Below, in pieces: positions 6,642 to 13,365 of a stretch of DNA of 20,824 nucleotides; position 1 is the stretch's first letter, and every line of letters begins with the position of its first letter. Under the pieces are notes generated by a model. The model had not been told where the DNA came from and ran no database searches. It saw only the letters and a program-made list of their open reading frames with translations. The position numbers and the translations under genes are program-made. Origin of the DNA: Pseudomonadota bacterium (lineage in GTDB: Bacteria; Pseudomonadota; Alphaproteobacteria; Kiloniellales; J153); assembly GCA_022572105.1 (NCBI GenBank), contig JACZWN010000032.1, forward strand, positions 1 to 20,824, in the 5' to 3' direction.

Positions 6642-7670
6642 TTAGTCGCTTGGGTCTTGGCCCTCGAAGACCGAGCGGTAGGCGAACAGCGCCGGGGTTC
6701 CGCCGCTGTGCAGGAAAACGACGCGGTCGCTCGGTTTGAACCGGCCCTCGGCGATCAGGCCGATCAGTCCCGCCATCGCCTTGCCGCTGTAGACCGGGTC
6801 GAGGAGGATTCCCTCGAGACGGGCGACCAATTCCACCGCCCGCCTCATCCCGTTCGTCGGCAGGCCGTAGCCTTCTCCCGCGTAGCCGGCCACGACCTCG
6901 ACCCGGTCCGCCGCCTCCGAACCGCGCGCGCCCAGGCGCTCGGCCGTCGCGGCGGCCAGCTCGCGCGATACCGCTTCGACCTCCGGCGGGTCGGCGTCGA
7001 CGTCGATCCCGATCGCCTGCGCGCGGTGGCCGAGCGCCGTCAAGCCCGCGACCAGGCCGCCCTGGGTCCCTCCGCTGCCGCTGGCGAAGACCAGGTAGTC
7101 GAAGCCCTCGATCGTGTCCTCGGCCTGTGCCGCCAATTCGCGCGCGCAGTTGGCGTAGCCGAGCGCGCCGGTCGGGTTCGAGCCGCCGACCGGGACGACG
7201 TAGGGGCGCGCGCCGGTTTCCCGGAGCTCGGCCGCGAGCGCCTCCATGGCCGCCGCCCGGTCGGTTTCCGTGGGCAAGAGGTGGATGCGCGCGCCGAGCA
7301 GGCGGTCGATCTGGATGTTTCCGGTGTGCTCGAAGTCGCCCCCGCCCCAGGGCACGTTGCGCGCCAGCACCAGCTCCGCCTTGAGGCCCAGCTTGGCCGC
7401 GGCGGCCGCGGTCTGGCGCACGTGGTTCGACTGTATCCCGCCGGCCGTGATCACCGTGTCCGCGCCCTCCTCGAGCGCCTCGGCCAGAAGGAACTCGAGC
7501 TTGCGGGTCTTGTTGCCGCCGAAGGCGAGGCCCGTGCAGTCGTCGCGCTTGATGAACAGGCGCGGCCCGCCGCCGAACCGCGTGCCCAAATGCGCGCTCA
7601 GGCGCGCGAGCGGCTCCAGGGGCGTCGGCAGGTGCGCGAGCGACACGCGCGGGAAACGGTCGAGGTCCAT
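6642..7670 (-). CDS. PLP-dependent D-cysteine desulfhydrase / L-cysteate sulfo-lyase family enzyme
   Basis: The 342-residue product begins MDLDRFPRVSLAHLPTPLEP. It carries the PLP-lysine motif GGNKTRKLEF (Lys54), the substrate/phosphate motif AGGIQSNHVRQTAA, VPVGGSNPTGALGY, a Gly-rich ASGSGGTQGGL loop, and EGILLDPVYSGKAMAGLI. These match the tryptophan-synthase-beta-like family that includes DcyD, CuyA and ACC deaminase, and resemble E. coli DcyD most in my recollection. It would eliminate H2S, sulfite or ammonia from a small amino acid in the cytoplasm. The start at 7668-7670 was chosen because the domain begins there; a GGGGA lies just upstream. It is transcribed away from the betaine-type operon across a shared 486-bp region, so co-regulation is possible. 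The substrate cannot be fixed from sequence. Confidence 0.85.
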   Translation of the reverse strand: MDLDRFPRVSLAHLPTPLEPLARLSAHLGTRFGGGPRLFIKRDDCTGLAFGGNKTRKLEFLLAEALEEGADTVITAGGIQSNHVRQTAAAAAKLGLKAELVLARNVPWGGGDFEHTGNIQIDRLLGARIHLLPTETDRAAAMEALAAELRETGARPYVVPVGGSNPTGALGYANCARELAAQAEDTIEGFDYLVFASGSGGTQGGLVAGLTALGHRAQAIGIDVDADPPEVEAVSRELAAATAERLGARGSEAADRVEVVAGYAGEGYGLPTNGMRRAVELVARLEGILLDPVYSGKAMAGLIGLIAEGRFKPSDRVVFLHSGGTPALFAYRSVFEGQDPSD

Positions 7671-8156
7671 GGGATCCCCAGCCCAGTGACATCCAAGGTC
7701 TCTTGGCGGCCAACACGCTAGCGCAGTGACGGGCCGCGCGTCGAGTGGGGTGAGCGGCCGCGGGAAACCAGGTCGCTGCACCGTTCCTCGTCGGATCGCG
7801 CGTCCGAATCACGGGATCGGCCGGGCATCGAGGGATCGGATACCGACCCACCATGCCGCTCCGGCAATGGGGATTCCCTGTGATTTTCTGCGGGTTTGGC
7901 TTGACAGGGAGGACATTCCGATTTCTGATTTTCCATACAATCGGCGTCACGCCGTTCGGGTGGATTGAGGCGGGTCCGATGCTCCCGGCCTGCCCGGCCG
8001 GCGCGCCGGGTCCGGGCGCGAGGGGGGAGGCGTGCGAGCAGAAAAAGTTTTCAGGCGGCCCAGGAAAGGGCCGGACCGCGACCATAAAAACGCCGTTCGA
8101 CGGGTCGCGCCGCGATCCGCGTTCGGGTCAACGACGATCGAAGGGAGGCTGTCGAC
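7671..8156. other. Divergent promoter region and structured leader
   Basis: These 486 bases separate the leftward PLP enzyme from the rightward binding-protein gene. They hold a plus-strand promoter-like pair (7901-7929). Downstream of it are two short perfect GC hairpins: 7993-8010 (CCCGGC and GCCGGG, 6-base loop) and 8056-8073 (CGGCCC and GGGCCG, loop AGGAAA). The predicted leader of the operon would be about 220 bases. No gene and no known riboswitch pattern was recognised. Confidence 0.5.
7901..7929 (+). promoter_or_regulatory. Possible sigma-70-like promoter of the transport/catabolic operon
   Basis: A perfect TTGACA at 7901-7906 is followed 17 bases later by TCTGAT (7924-7929), which matches the -10 consensus at 4 of 6 positions. 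The local sequence is AT-richer than the surroundings. Transcription would start near 7936. Confidence 0.4.
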
Positions 8157-9128
8157 ATGAGGCAAGCGAAAATCAAGACCAGGCTTACGCACCTGGCCAT
8201 CGCGGCGGCGTTCGCGGCGGCGGCGGGCCTGGCCGCCCCAACCTGGGCCGGCGCGGTCGAGTCCAAGGACCCGATCAAGCTGACCATCCATGATTGGACC
8301 GGCCAGTACGTGACCACCCACATCATGGCCAGCGTGCTCGAGTCCATGGGCTACAACGTCGAGCTGGTGACGGCCGACTACATCGCCCAGTTCGCCGGGC
8401 TCGAGTCCGGCGACCTGCACGTCGCCATGGAGATGTGGGAGACCACCGGCAAGGAGGCCATGGACGCCTCGCTGGCGACCGGCAAGACGGTTGACCTCGG
8501 CGAGACTGGCATGGACGCCATCGAGGAGTGGTGGTACCCGCTCTACATGAAGGAGAAATGCCCGGGGCTGCCCGACTGGAAGGCGCTCAACGACTGCGCC
8601 GAGGCCTTCTCGACGCCCGAGACCGCGCCCAAGGGCCGTTACCTCGGCGGGCCGGTGACCTGGGCCGGTTTCGACGACGAGCGCGCCGAGGCGCTGGGGC
8701 TCGACTACGAGGTCGTGCACGCCGGCACCGACGCGGCGCTGTTCGCCGAGATCCAGTCGGCCTACGAGCGCAAGGCGCCGATCCTGGCCTGGGTCTATAC
8801 GCCGCATTGGGCGCCGATCAAGTTCGACGGCGAATGGGTCGAATTCCCGCGCTATACGCCGGAATGCTACAACGATCCGTCCTGGGGCCTGAACAAGGAC
8901 ATGGCCTACGACTGCGGCAAGCCGCGCGGCTGGATCAAGAAGGTCGGCTGGAAGGGCGGCGAGGCGAAATGGCCGGGCGCCTACCAGGCGATCCGCAACT
9001 TCCACATCGACAACGCCACCATGGGCGAGTTGATCGTCAAGATCGACCTCGAGGGCCAGAAGCTCGAGAAGGTGGTCGCACAGTGGCTGAAGGAGAACGA
9101 GTCCACCTGGAAGAAGTGGACCCAATAG
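8157..9128 (+). CDS. proX: Glycine-betaine/quaternary-amine ABC transporter substrate-binding protein (OpuAC/ProX type)
   Basis: The 323-residue product has a signal peptide (basic start, Ala-rich core, cleavage near APTWAGA at about 33). The mature protein is an OpuAC domain with typical blocks: LTIHDWTGQYVTTHI, ELVTADYIAQFAGLESGDLHVAMEMW, GPVTWAGF, and a late PILAWVYTPHWAP. Several Trp residues (W47 and those in EMWE, EEWWYP and YTPHWAP) are candidates for the aromatic cage that binds trimethylammonium groups in this family. A GGGAGG site lies 8 bases before the ATG. The partner ATPase and permease follow after a 242-bp gap containing a stem-loop and a mobile repeat. The ligand could be glycine betaine, TMAO, choline, or another methylated amine. 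Confidence 0.88.
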   Translation: MRQAKIKTRLTHLAIAAAFAAAAGLAAPTWAGAVESKDPIKLTIHDWTGQYVTTHIMASVLESMGYNVELVTADYIAQFAGLESGDLHVAMEMWETTGKEAMDASLATGKTVDLGETGMDAIEEWWYPLYMKEKCPGLPDWKALNDCAEAFSTPETAPKGRYLGGPVTWAGFDDERAEALGLDYEVVHAGTDAALFAEIQSAYERKAPILAWVYTPHWAPIKFDGEWVEFPRYTPECYNDPSWGLNKDMAYDCGKPRGWIKKVGWKGGEAKWPGAYQAIRNFHIDNATMGELIVKIDLEGQKLEKVVAQWLKENESTWKKWTQ

Positions 9129-9143
9129 GCCGGGCCGCCTGAG

Positions 9144-9198
9144 CATCACCCGGGCCGTCGCGCGCGACACCTTTCCAAGCGGCGGCCCATGGGTGATG
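9144..9198 (+). terminator. Large stem-loop after the binding-protein gene
   Basis: CATCACCC (9144-9151) plus GGGCCG (9152-9157) pair exactly with CGGCCC (9183-9188) and GGGTGATG (9191-9198), leaving a 2-base bulge and a 25-base loop. The stem totals 14 bp and begins 16 bases after the stop codon. No U-tract follows, so partial termination or protection of the binding-protein mRNA 3' end is more likely than full termination. That would favour excess binding protein over the membrane components. Confidence 0.5.
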
Positions 9199-9211
9199 AT
9201 CTGAATCCGGA

Positions 9212-9344
9212 CTAGTGTGATGGTTTCGAAATCCGGCACATTAAATGTGCCGAATATCGGAAGCTGAATCACACTGGATTCAAATCGTTAGTGGCCTGCT
9301 TGTCTTTGAAGTTCATCTTATGAACTTCGGAGGCAGGACACTAG
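9212..9344. mobile_element. 133-bp MITE-like palindromic element
   Basis: The element begins CTAGTGT (9212-9218) and ends ACACTAG (9338-9344). It contains nested inverted repeats: a perfect 9-bp dyad with one central base (9234-9252, CGGCACATT and its inverse) framed by AGTGTGAT (9214-9221) and ATCACACT (9268-9275); and a perfect 9-bp hairpin with a 3-base loop (9308-9328, GAAGTTCAT and its inverse) framed by TAGTGGCCTGC (9289-9299) and GCAGGACACTA (9333-9343). It is clearly AT-richer than its surroundings and carries no gene. TA at both extremes would fit a TA target duplication of an IS630/mariner-type MITE, but that is inference. Confidence 0.5.
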
Positions 9345-9358
9345 GGTCCAGCGCCTCC

Positions 9359-9364
9359 AGGGAG
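9359..9364 (+). promoter_or_regulatory. Ribosome site that decides the GTG start of the ATPase
   Basis: AGGGAG lies 6 bases before the GTG at 9371. Two upstream in-frame ATGs (9245 and 9320) fall inside palindromes of the MITE-like element and have no such site. Confidence 0.55.
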
Positions 9365-9370
9365 ACCGCG

Positions 9371-10450
9371 GTGAGCGATAACAACGCGCGCGATCCGGAC
9401 GGCGGAGAGCGAAGCGTCAAGCTCGCCTGCGAGGCCGTCTGGAAGGTCTTCGGACCGGGCGCCGAAGCCTTCCTCGCCGAGCACGGCGGCCAGGTCGGCG
9501 ACGAGCTGTTGGCAAGCGCCGGCCTGATCGGCGCCGTGCGCGACGCCAGCCTCGACGTCTACGAAGGCGAGATCTTCGTCATCATGGGCCTTTCGGGCTC
9601 CGGCAAGTCGACGCTGGTGCGCTGCATGTCGCGCCTGATCGAGCCGACCGCGGGCCGGGTCGTGTTCGAAGGCCAAGACCTGCTCGCCGCCTCCGAGAAG
9701 GAGATGATCGAGATCCGCCGGCACCGCATGGGCATGGTGTTCCAGCATTTCGCCCTGTTGCCCCATCTGACCGTGCTCGGCAACGTCGCCTTTCCCTTGG
9801 AGGTGCAGGGCGTGGGGCGCGCGGCGCGCGAGAAGCGCGCGCTCGAGGTCATCGAATTGGTCGGCCTGCAGGGCCGCGAGGCCTACTATCCGCGCGAGCT
9901 CTCGGGCGGCCAGCAGCAACGCGTCGGCATCGCCCGCTCGCTCGCGGTCGAGCCGGAGATCTGGTTCCTCGACGAGCCGTTCTCGGCGCTCGATCCCTTG
10001 ATCCGGCGCGAGATGCAGGACGAGTTCCTGCGCCTGCAGAACGTGCTGCACAAGACCATCGTATTCATCACCCACGACTTCGACGAGGCGATCCGCTTGG
10101 CCGACCGCATCGCCATCATGAACGATGGCCGGATCATCCAGATCGGCACGCCGGAGGATCTGGTGGTCAATCCGGCGACCGATTACGTGGCCGAGTTCAC
10201 CCACGACGTGCCGCGCGCCAAGGTGCTCACCGCCGGCTCGGTGATGACCGCGGTGGATGGCGTCGCGAGCCAGGCCATGGCAGATGTCGCCGGCCGGGTT
10301 ACCGCCGACACCCGCATCGAGGCCTTGGCCGCGGAGGTCGTCAACGCGGACAAGCCGTTCCTGGTGATCGGCGCCAACGGTCAAACGCTCGGCCTGTTGA
10401 CGCGCGAGGCCGTGCTCGCGGTTCTGGTCGGCGGGAACCGGGTGCGATGA
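9371..10450 (+). CDS. proV: Glycine-betaine/proline-type ABC transporter ATP-binding protein (ProV/OpuAA type)
   Basis: With the GTG start the product is 359 residues. It has Walker A GLSGSGKST at 73-81, Q-loop VFQHF (Gln125), signature LSGGQQQR at 177-184, Walker B IWFLDEP (Asp201, Glu202), D-loop SALD and switch His235 in ITHD. The N-terminal extension, which includes KVFGPG and a Q-V-G-D segment, is typical of ProV relatives. The C-terminal 100 residues look like a reduced CBS-type regulatory region (for example FLVIGANGQTLGLLTREAVLAVL). In ProV relatives this region can sense ionic strength. It energises uptake with the permease, whose ATG overlaps its TGA by four bases (ATGA). Confidence 0.9.
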   Translation: MSDNNARDPDGGERSVKLACEAVWKVFGPGAEAFLAEHGGQVGDELLASAGLIGAVRDASLDVYEGEIFVIMGLSGSGKSTLVRCMSRLIEPTAGRVVFEGQDLLAASEKEMIEIRRHRMGMVFQHFALLPHLTVLGNVAFPLEVQGVGRAAREKRALEVIELVGLQGREAYYPRELSGGQQQRVGIARSLAVEPEIWFLDEPFSALDPLIRREMQDEFLRLQNVLHKTIVFITHDFDEAIRLADRIAIMNDGRIIQIGTPEDLVVNPATDYVAEFTHDVPRAKVLTAGSVMTAVDGVASQAMADVAGRVTADTRIEALAAEVVNADKPFLVIGANGQTLGLLTREAVLAVLVGGNRVR

Positions 10451-12453
10451 GCCAGGCGGCGACCGGCGTGGCCCCGGCCTTGGCGTGGCGCAGCCCCTGG
10501 CTGGCCGCCTGGGCGCTCATGCTGGCGGCGACGCTCGGGCTGTGGCTGGGCAAGGACCTTTGGCCCTGGGTGGTAAAATATCCGCGTGGCTGGGTGGTGC
10601 CGTTGAAGGGCTGGATCGGCGATTTCATGAAGTGGCTGATCAACGACTTCGATCTCGGCCTGTTCACCTTCAAGGAGTTCACCCGCGGCATCGCCTGGGT
10701 GCTCGAGTGGCCGCAATGGCTGGCCAAGGGCTTGCTCGCCAAGGGCTTCAAGATCCCGACCGGCGAGGACGCCTTCTGGCTGACGCCGACGCTCTCCTGG
10801 CTGGGACTGGTCGTGGTGCTGTCGCTCCTAGCGTATCGCATCAAGGACCGGACGCTCGCGCTCCTGATCGGGTTCTGCTTCCTCTACCTGGCGGTCTTCG
10901 GGCAGTGGGACAGCGCCATGATCACGCTGTCCTCGATCATGGTCGCGGTGCCGCTCGGCGTCGCCGGCGGCCTGGCGCTCGGCATTCAGGGCTACCGCAG
11001 CCCGCGCTTCGAGCGCGCGATCACGCCGGTCCTCGACCTGATGCAGACCGTGCCGGTTTTCGCCTACCTGGTGCCGATCCTGTTCCTGTTCGGTTTCGGC
11101 CCGGTGGCGGCGATGATCGCGACCATGATCTACGCCACGCCGCCCATGGTCCGGGTCACCTTGCTGGCGCTCAAGACGGTGCCTGAGGAAATCAAGGAGT
11201 TCGGCCGCATGGCCGGCTGCAGCCGGCGCCAGATGACCTGGAAGGTGCTGGTGCCGGCGGCGCGCCCGACGCTGATGGTCGGGGTCAACCAGGTCATCAT
11301 GCTGTCGCTGAACATGGTCATTATCGCCTCGATGATCGGCGCCGGCGGCCTCGGCCACGACGTGCTCGCCTCGCTCCGGCGCCTGGCCATCGGCGAGGGG
11401 CTGGAGGCGGGCATCGCCATCACCCTGCTCGCCATCGCCCTCGACCGCCTGAGCCAGGCCTTCGCGGTAACCTCGCCGGCCGGCCGGCACGGCCAGGAAG
11501 GCAAGGGCTTCGTCGCGCGCCATCCCTATCTGATCTTCGCCCTGGCGGTCCTGCTCGGCGCCACCCTGCTCGGGCTCGTGGTGCCGGGCTTGCGCGACTA
11601 TCCCGAGGCCGGGCAGGTCACCACCGGGCCGTTCTGGAACGACCTGGTGCGCTGGATCAACATCAACTTCTTCGATCAGTTCGAGGCGGTGAAGACCTTC
11701 CTGCTGCTCAACCTCATGATCCCGTTCAAGCGCTTCCTGCTGCAAATGCCGTGGACCGCGGTGGTGGCCATAGTGGCGCTGGCCGGGCTCCAGCTCGGCG
11801 GCTGGCGCCTGGCGCTGCTCACCGCTTGCCTGGTCGCCTTCATCGCGCTCACCGGCAACTGGGAGAAGGCGATGATCACCGTCTACCTCTGCGGCATCTC
11901 GGTGGTCTTCGCGAGCCTGATCGGCACTCCCATCGGCATCTGGGCGGCGCGCAACGACCGGGTCCACAAGGTGGTCCAGGTCGCCATCGACACCATCCAG
12001 ACGCTGCCCAGCTTCGTCTATCTCATGCCCGTGGTCATGTTGTTTCGGGTCGGCGATTTCTCGGCCATGATCGCGGTCATCGCCTACGCCATTCCGCCCT
12101 CGGTGCGCTACACCGACCACGGCATCCGCAAGATCCCGCCGGCCTTGATCGAGGCGGCGCGCACCTCGGGCTGCACCCGGCGGCAAGTCCTGTGGAAGGT
12201 GCAGCTGCCCCTCGCCCTGCCCGAGATCATGCTGGGCGTCAACCAGACCATCATGTTCGCGCTCTCGATGCTGGTGATCACGGCGCTGGTCGGCACCCGC
12301 GACCTGGGCCAGGAGGTCTACATCGCACTCACCAAGGCGGACACCGGGCGCGGCATCGTGGCCGGCGTTTGCGTCGCCTTCATCGCGATCACCGCCGACC
12401 GCCTGATCGGCGCCTGGGCGCGGCGGCGCAAGCAGCAACTCGGGCTGGAATAG
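10447..12453 (+). CDS. proW: Double-length ProW-type ABC transporter permease (two fused permease domains)
   Basis: The 668-residue product is nearly twice the length of E. coli ProW and contains two tandem binding-protein-dependent transport domains. Domain 1 spans about residues 155-345, with the cytoplasmic coupling motif EFGRMAGCSRRQMTWKVLVP near 251. Domain 2 spans about 475-660, with EAARTSGCTRRQVLWKVQLP near 569. Each is preceded by its own hydrophobic N-terminal block, and GNWEKAMITVYL opens domain 2. The two halves are similar but not identical, so one chain probably supplies both halves of the pore. Fused permeases of this size occur in marine alphaproteobacterial betaine/TMAO-type transporters. 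The phosphotransferase gene follows after 12 bases. Confidence 0.9.
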   Translation: MSQAATGVAPALAWRSPWLAAWALMLAATLGLWLGKDLWPWVVKYPRGWVVPLKGWIGDFMKWLINDFDLGLFTFKEFTRGIAWVLEWPQWLAKGLLAKGFKIPTGEDAFWLTPTLSWLGLVVVLSLLAYRIKDRTLALLIGFCFLYLAVFGQWDSAMITLSSIMVAVPLGVAGGLALGIQGYRSPRFERAITPVLDLMQTVPVFAYLVPILFLFGFGPVAAMIATMIYATPPMVRVTLLALKTVPEEIKEFGRMAGCSRRQMTWKVLVPAARPTLMVGVNQVIMLSLNMVIIASMIGAGGLGHDVLASLRRLAIGEGLEAGIAITLLAIALDRLSQAFAVTSPAGRHGQEGKGFVARHPYLIFALAVLLGATLLGLVVPGLRDYPEAGQVTTGPFWNDLVRWININFFDQFEAVKTFLLLNLMIPFKRFLLQMPWTAVVAIVALAGLQLGGWRLALLTACLVAFIALTGNWEKAMITVYLCGISVVFASLIGTPIGIWAARNDRVHKVVQVAIDTIQTLPSFVYLMPVVMLFRVGDFSAMIAVIAYAIPPSVRYTDHGIRKIPPALIEAARTSGCTRRQVLWKVQLPLALPEIMLGVNQTIMFALSMLVITALVGTRDLGQEVYIALTKADTGRGIVAGVCVAFIAITADRLIGAWARRRKQQLGLE

Positions 12454-12465
12454 GGGCCGGGGCGC

Positions 12466-13359
12466 ATGAACCAGAGTCTCGCCAAGCCCGATCCGGCCGC
12501 GCGCGCGGCCGCGCTCACCTGCTGGTCCGGCAAGGTCGAGCCCGAGGTGCTGCCCGGCGGCCTCACGAACCACAACTTCGTCGTGCGCGATCGGGGCGAG
12601 TCTTTCGTGGTGCGCATCGCCGACGACATCCCGCTGCATGGCATCATGCGCTTCAACGAGCTGGCGTCGAGCCGCGCCGCGCACGCCGCCGGCGTCTCGC
12701 CCGAGGTCGTGCACGCCGAGCCCGGCGCCCTGGTGATGCGCTTTATCGAGGGCACGACCTACGGTGAAGCAGAGGTGCGCGCGGCGCTGGGCGCAGGGCG
12801 CATCGTGCCGCTCCTGAAACGCGTGCATCACGAGATCCCGAAGCACTTCGAGGGGCCGGCGCTCATCTTCTGGGTGTTTCAGGTGGCGCGCGGTTATGCC
12901 CGGACGTTGCGCGCGGGCCACAGCCGCATGACCGGCGAATTGCCGCGCTTCCTGGAGATCAACGCGGAGCTGGAGGCCGCGCTCGGTCCGGTGGAGATTC
13001 TCTTCGGCCACAACGATCTGCTCGCCGCCAATTTCATCGACGACGGAAAGCGCCTGTGGCTGATCGATTGGGATTACGGGGGCTTCAACTGTCCGCTGTT
13101 CGACCTGGCCAATCTCGCGTCGAACAATCAGTTCTCGGCGGCCGAGGAGGACCGCCTTCTCGAAGACTATTTCGAAACGCCGGCCAGCGATGAGCTGCGC
13201 CACAAGCTGAGCGCCATGAAATGCGCCTCGCTGCTGCGCGAATCCATGTGGTCCATGGTCTCCGAAATCCATCTCGACATCGACGTCGACTACGTCGCCT
13301 ACACGACCGAGAACCTGGCGCGCTTCGAGCGCGCCTACGCCGACTTCAAGGCGGGGTAG
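12466..13359 (+). CDS. Choline-kinase-like (APH/LicA-type) phosphotransferase 1
   Basis: The 297-residue product has a kinase-like fold signature: the nucleotide-loop region GGLTNHNFVVRD near 31-42, a catalytic Brenner-type motif GHNDLLAANF (His182, Asp184, Asn189), and the metal-binding LIDWDYGG (Asp201, Asp203). The family phosphorylates hydroxyl groups of choline, ethanolamine or related small molecules using ATP in the cytoplasm. The DYGGFNCPLFDLANL block is typical of the choline/ethanolamine kinase branch rather than of aminoglycoside resistance. It lies between the betaine-type transporter and the demethylating oxidases, so its substrate is probably the imported compound or a breakdown product. 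It is a paralogue of the protein at 18253-19182. Confidence 0.82.
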   Translation: MNQSLAKPDPAARAAALTCWSGKVEPEVLPGGLTNHNFVVRDRGESFVVRIADDIPLHGIMRFNELASSRAAHAAGVSPEVVHAEPGALVMRFIEGTTYGEAEVRAALGAGRIVPLLKRVHHEIPKHFEGPALIFWVFQVARGYARTLRAGHSRMTGELPRFLEINAELEAALGPVEILFGHNDLLAANFIDDGKRLWLIDWDYGGFNCPLFDLANLASNNQFSAAEEDRLLEDYFETPASDELRHKLSAMKCASLLRESMWSMVSEIHLDIDVDYVAYTTENLARFERAYADFKAG

Positions 13360-13365
13360 GCGGCC

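Noticed and set aside
6631..8085. 484-codon minus-strand frame overlapping the PLP enzyme
   Set aside because: Shifted frame of a clear PLP enzyme, with Arg/Pro/Gly-rich translation.
9245..9370. Upstream ATG starts (9245, 9320) for the ATPase
   Set aside because: Both lie inside palindromes of the MITE-like element and lack a ribosome site; the GTG at 9371 has AGGGAG at good spacing and fits the family's length.
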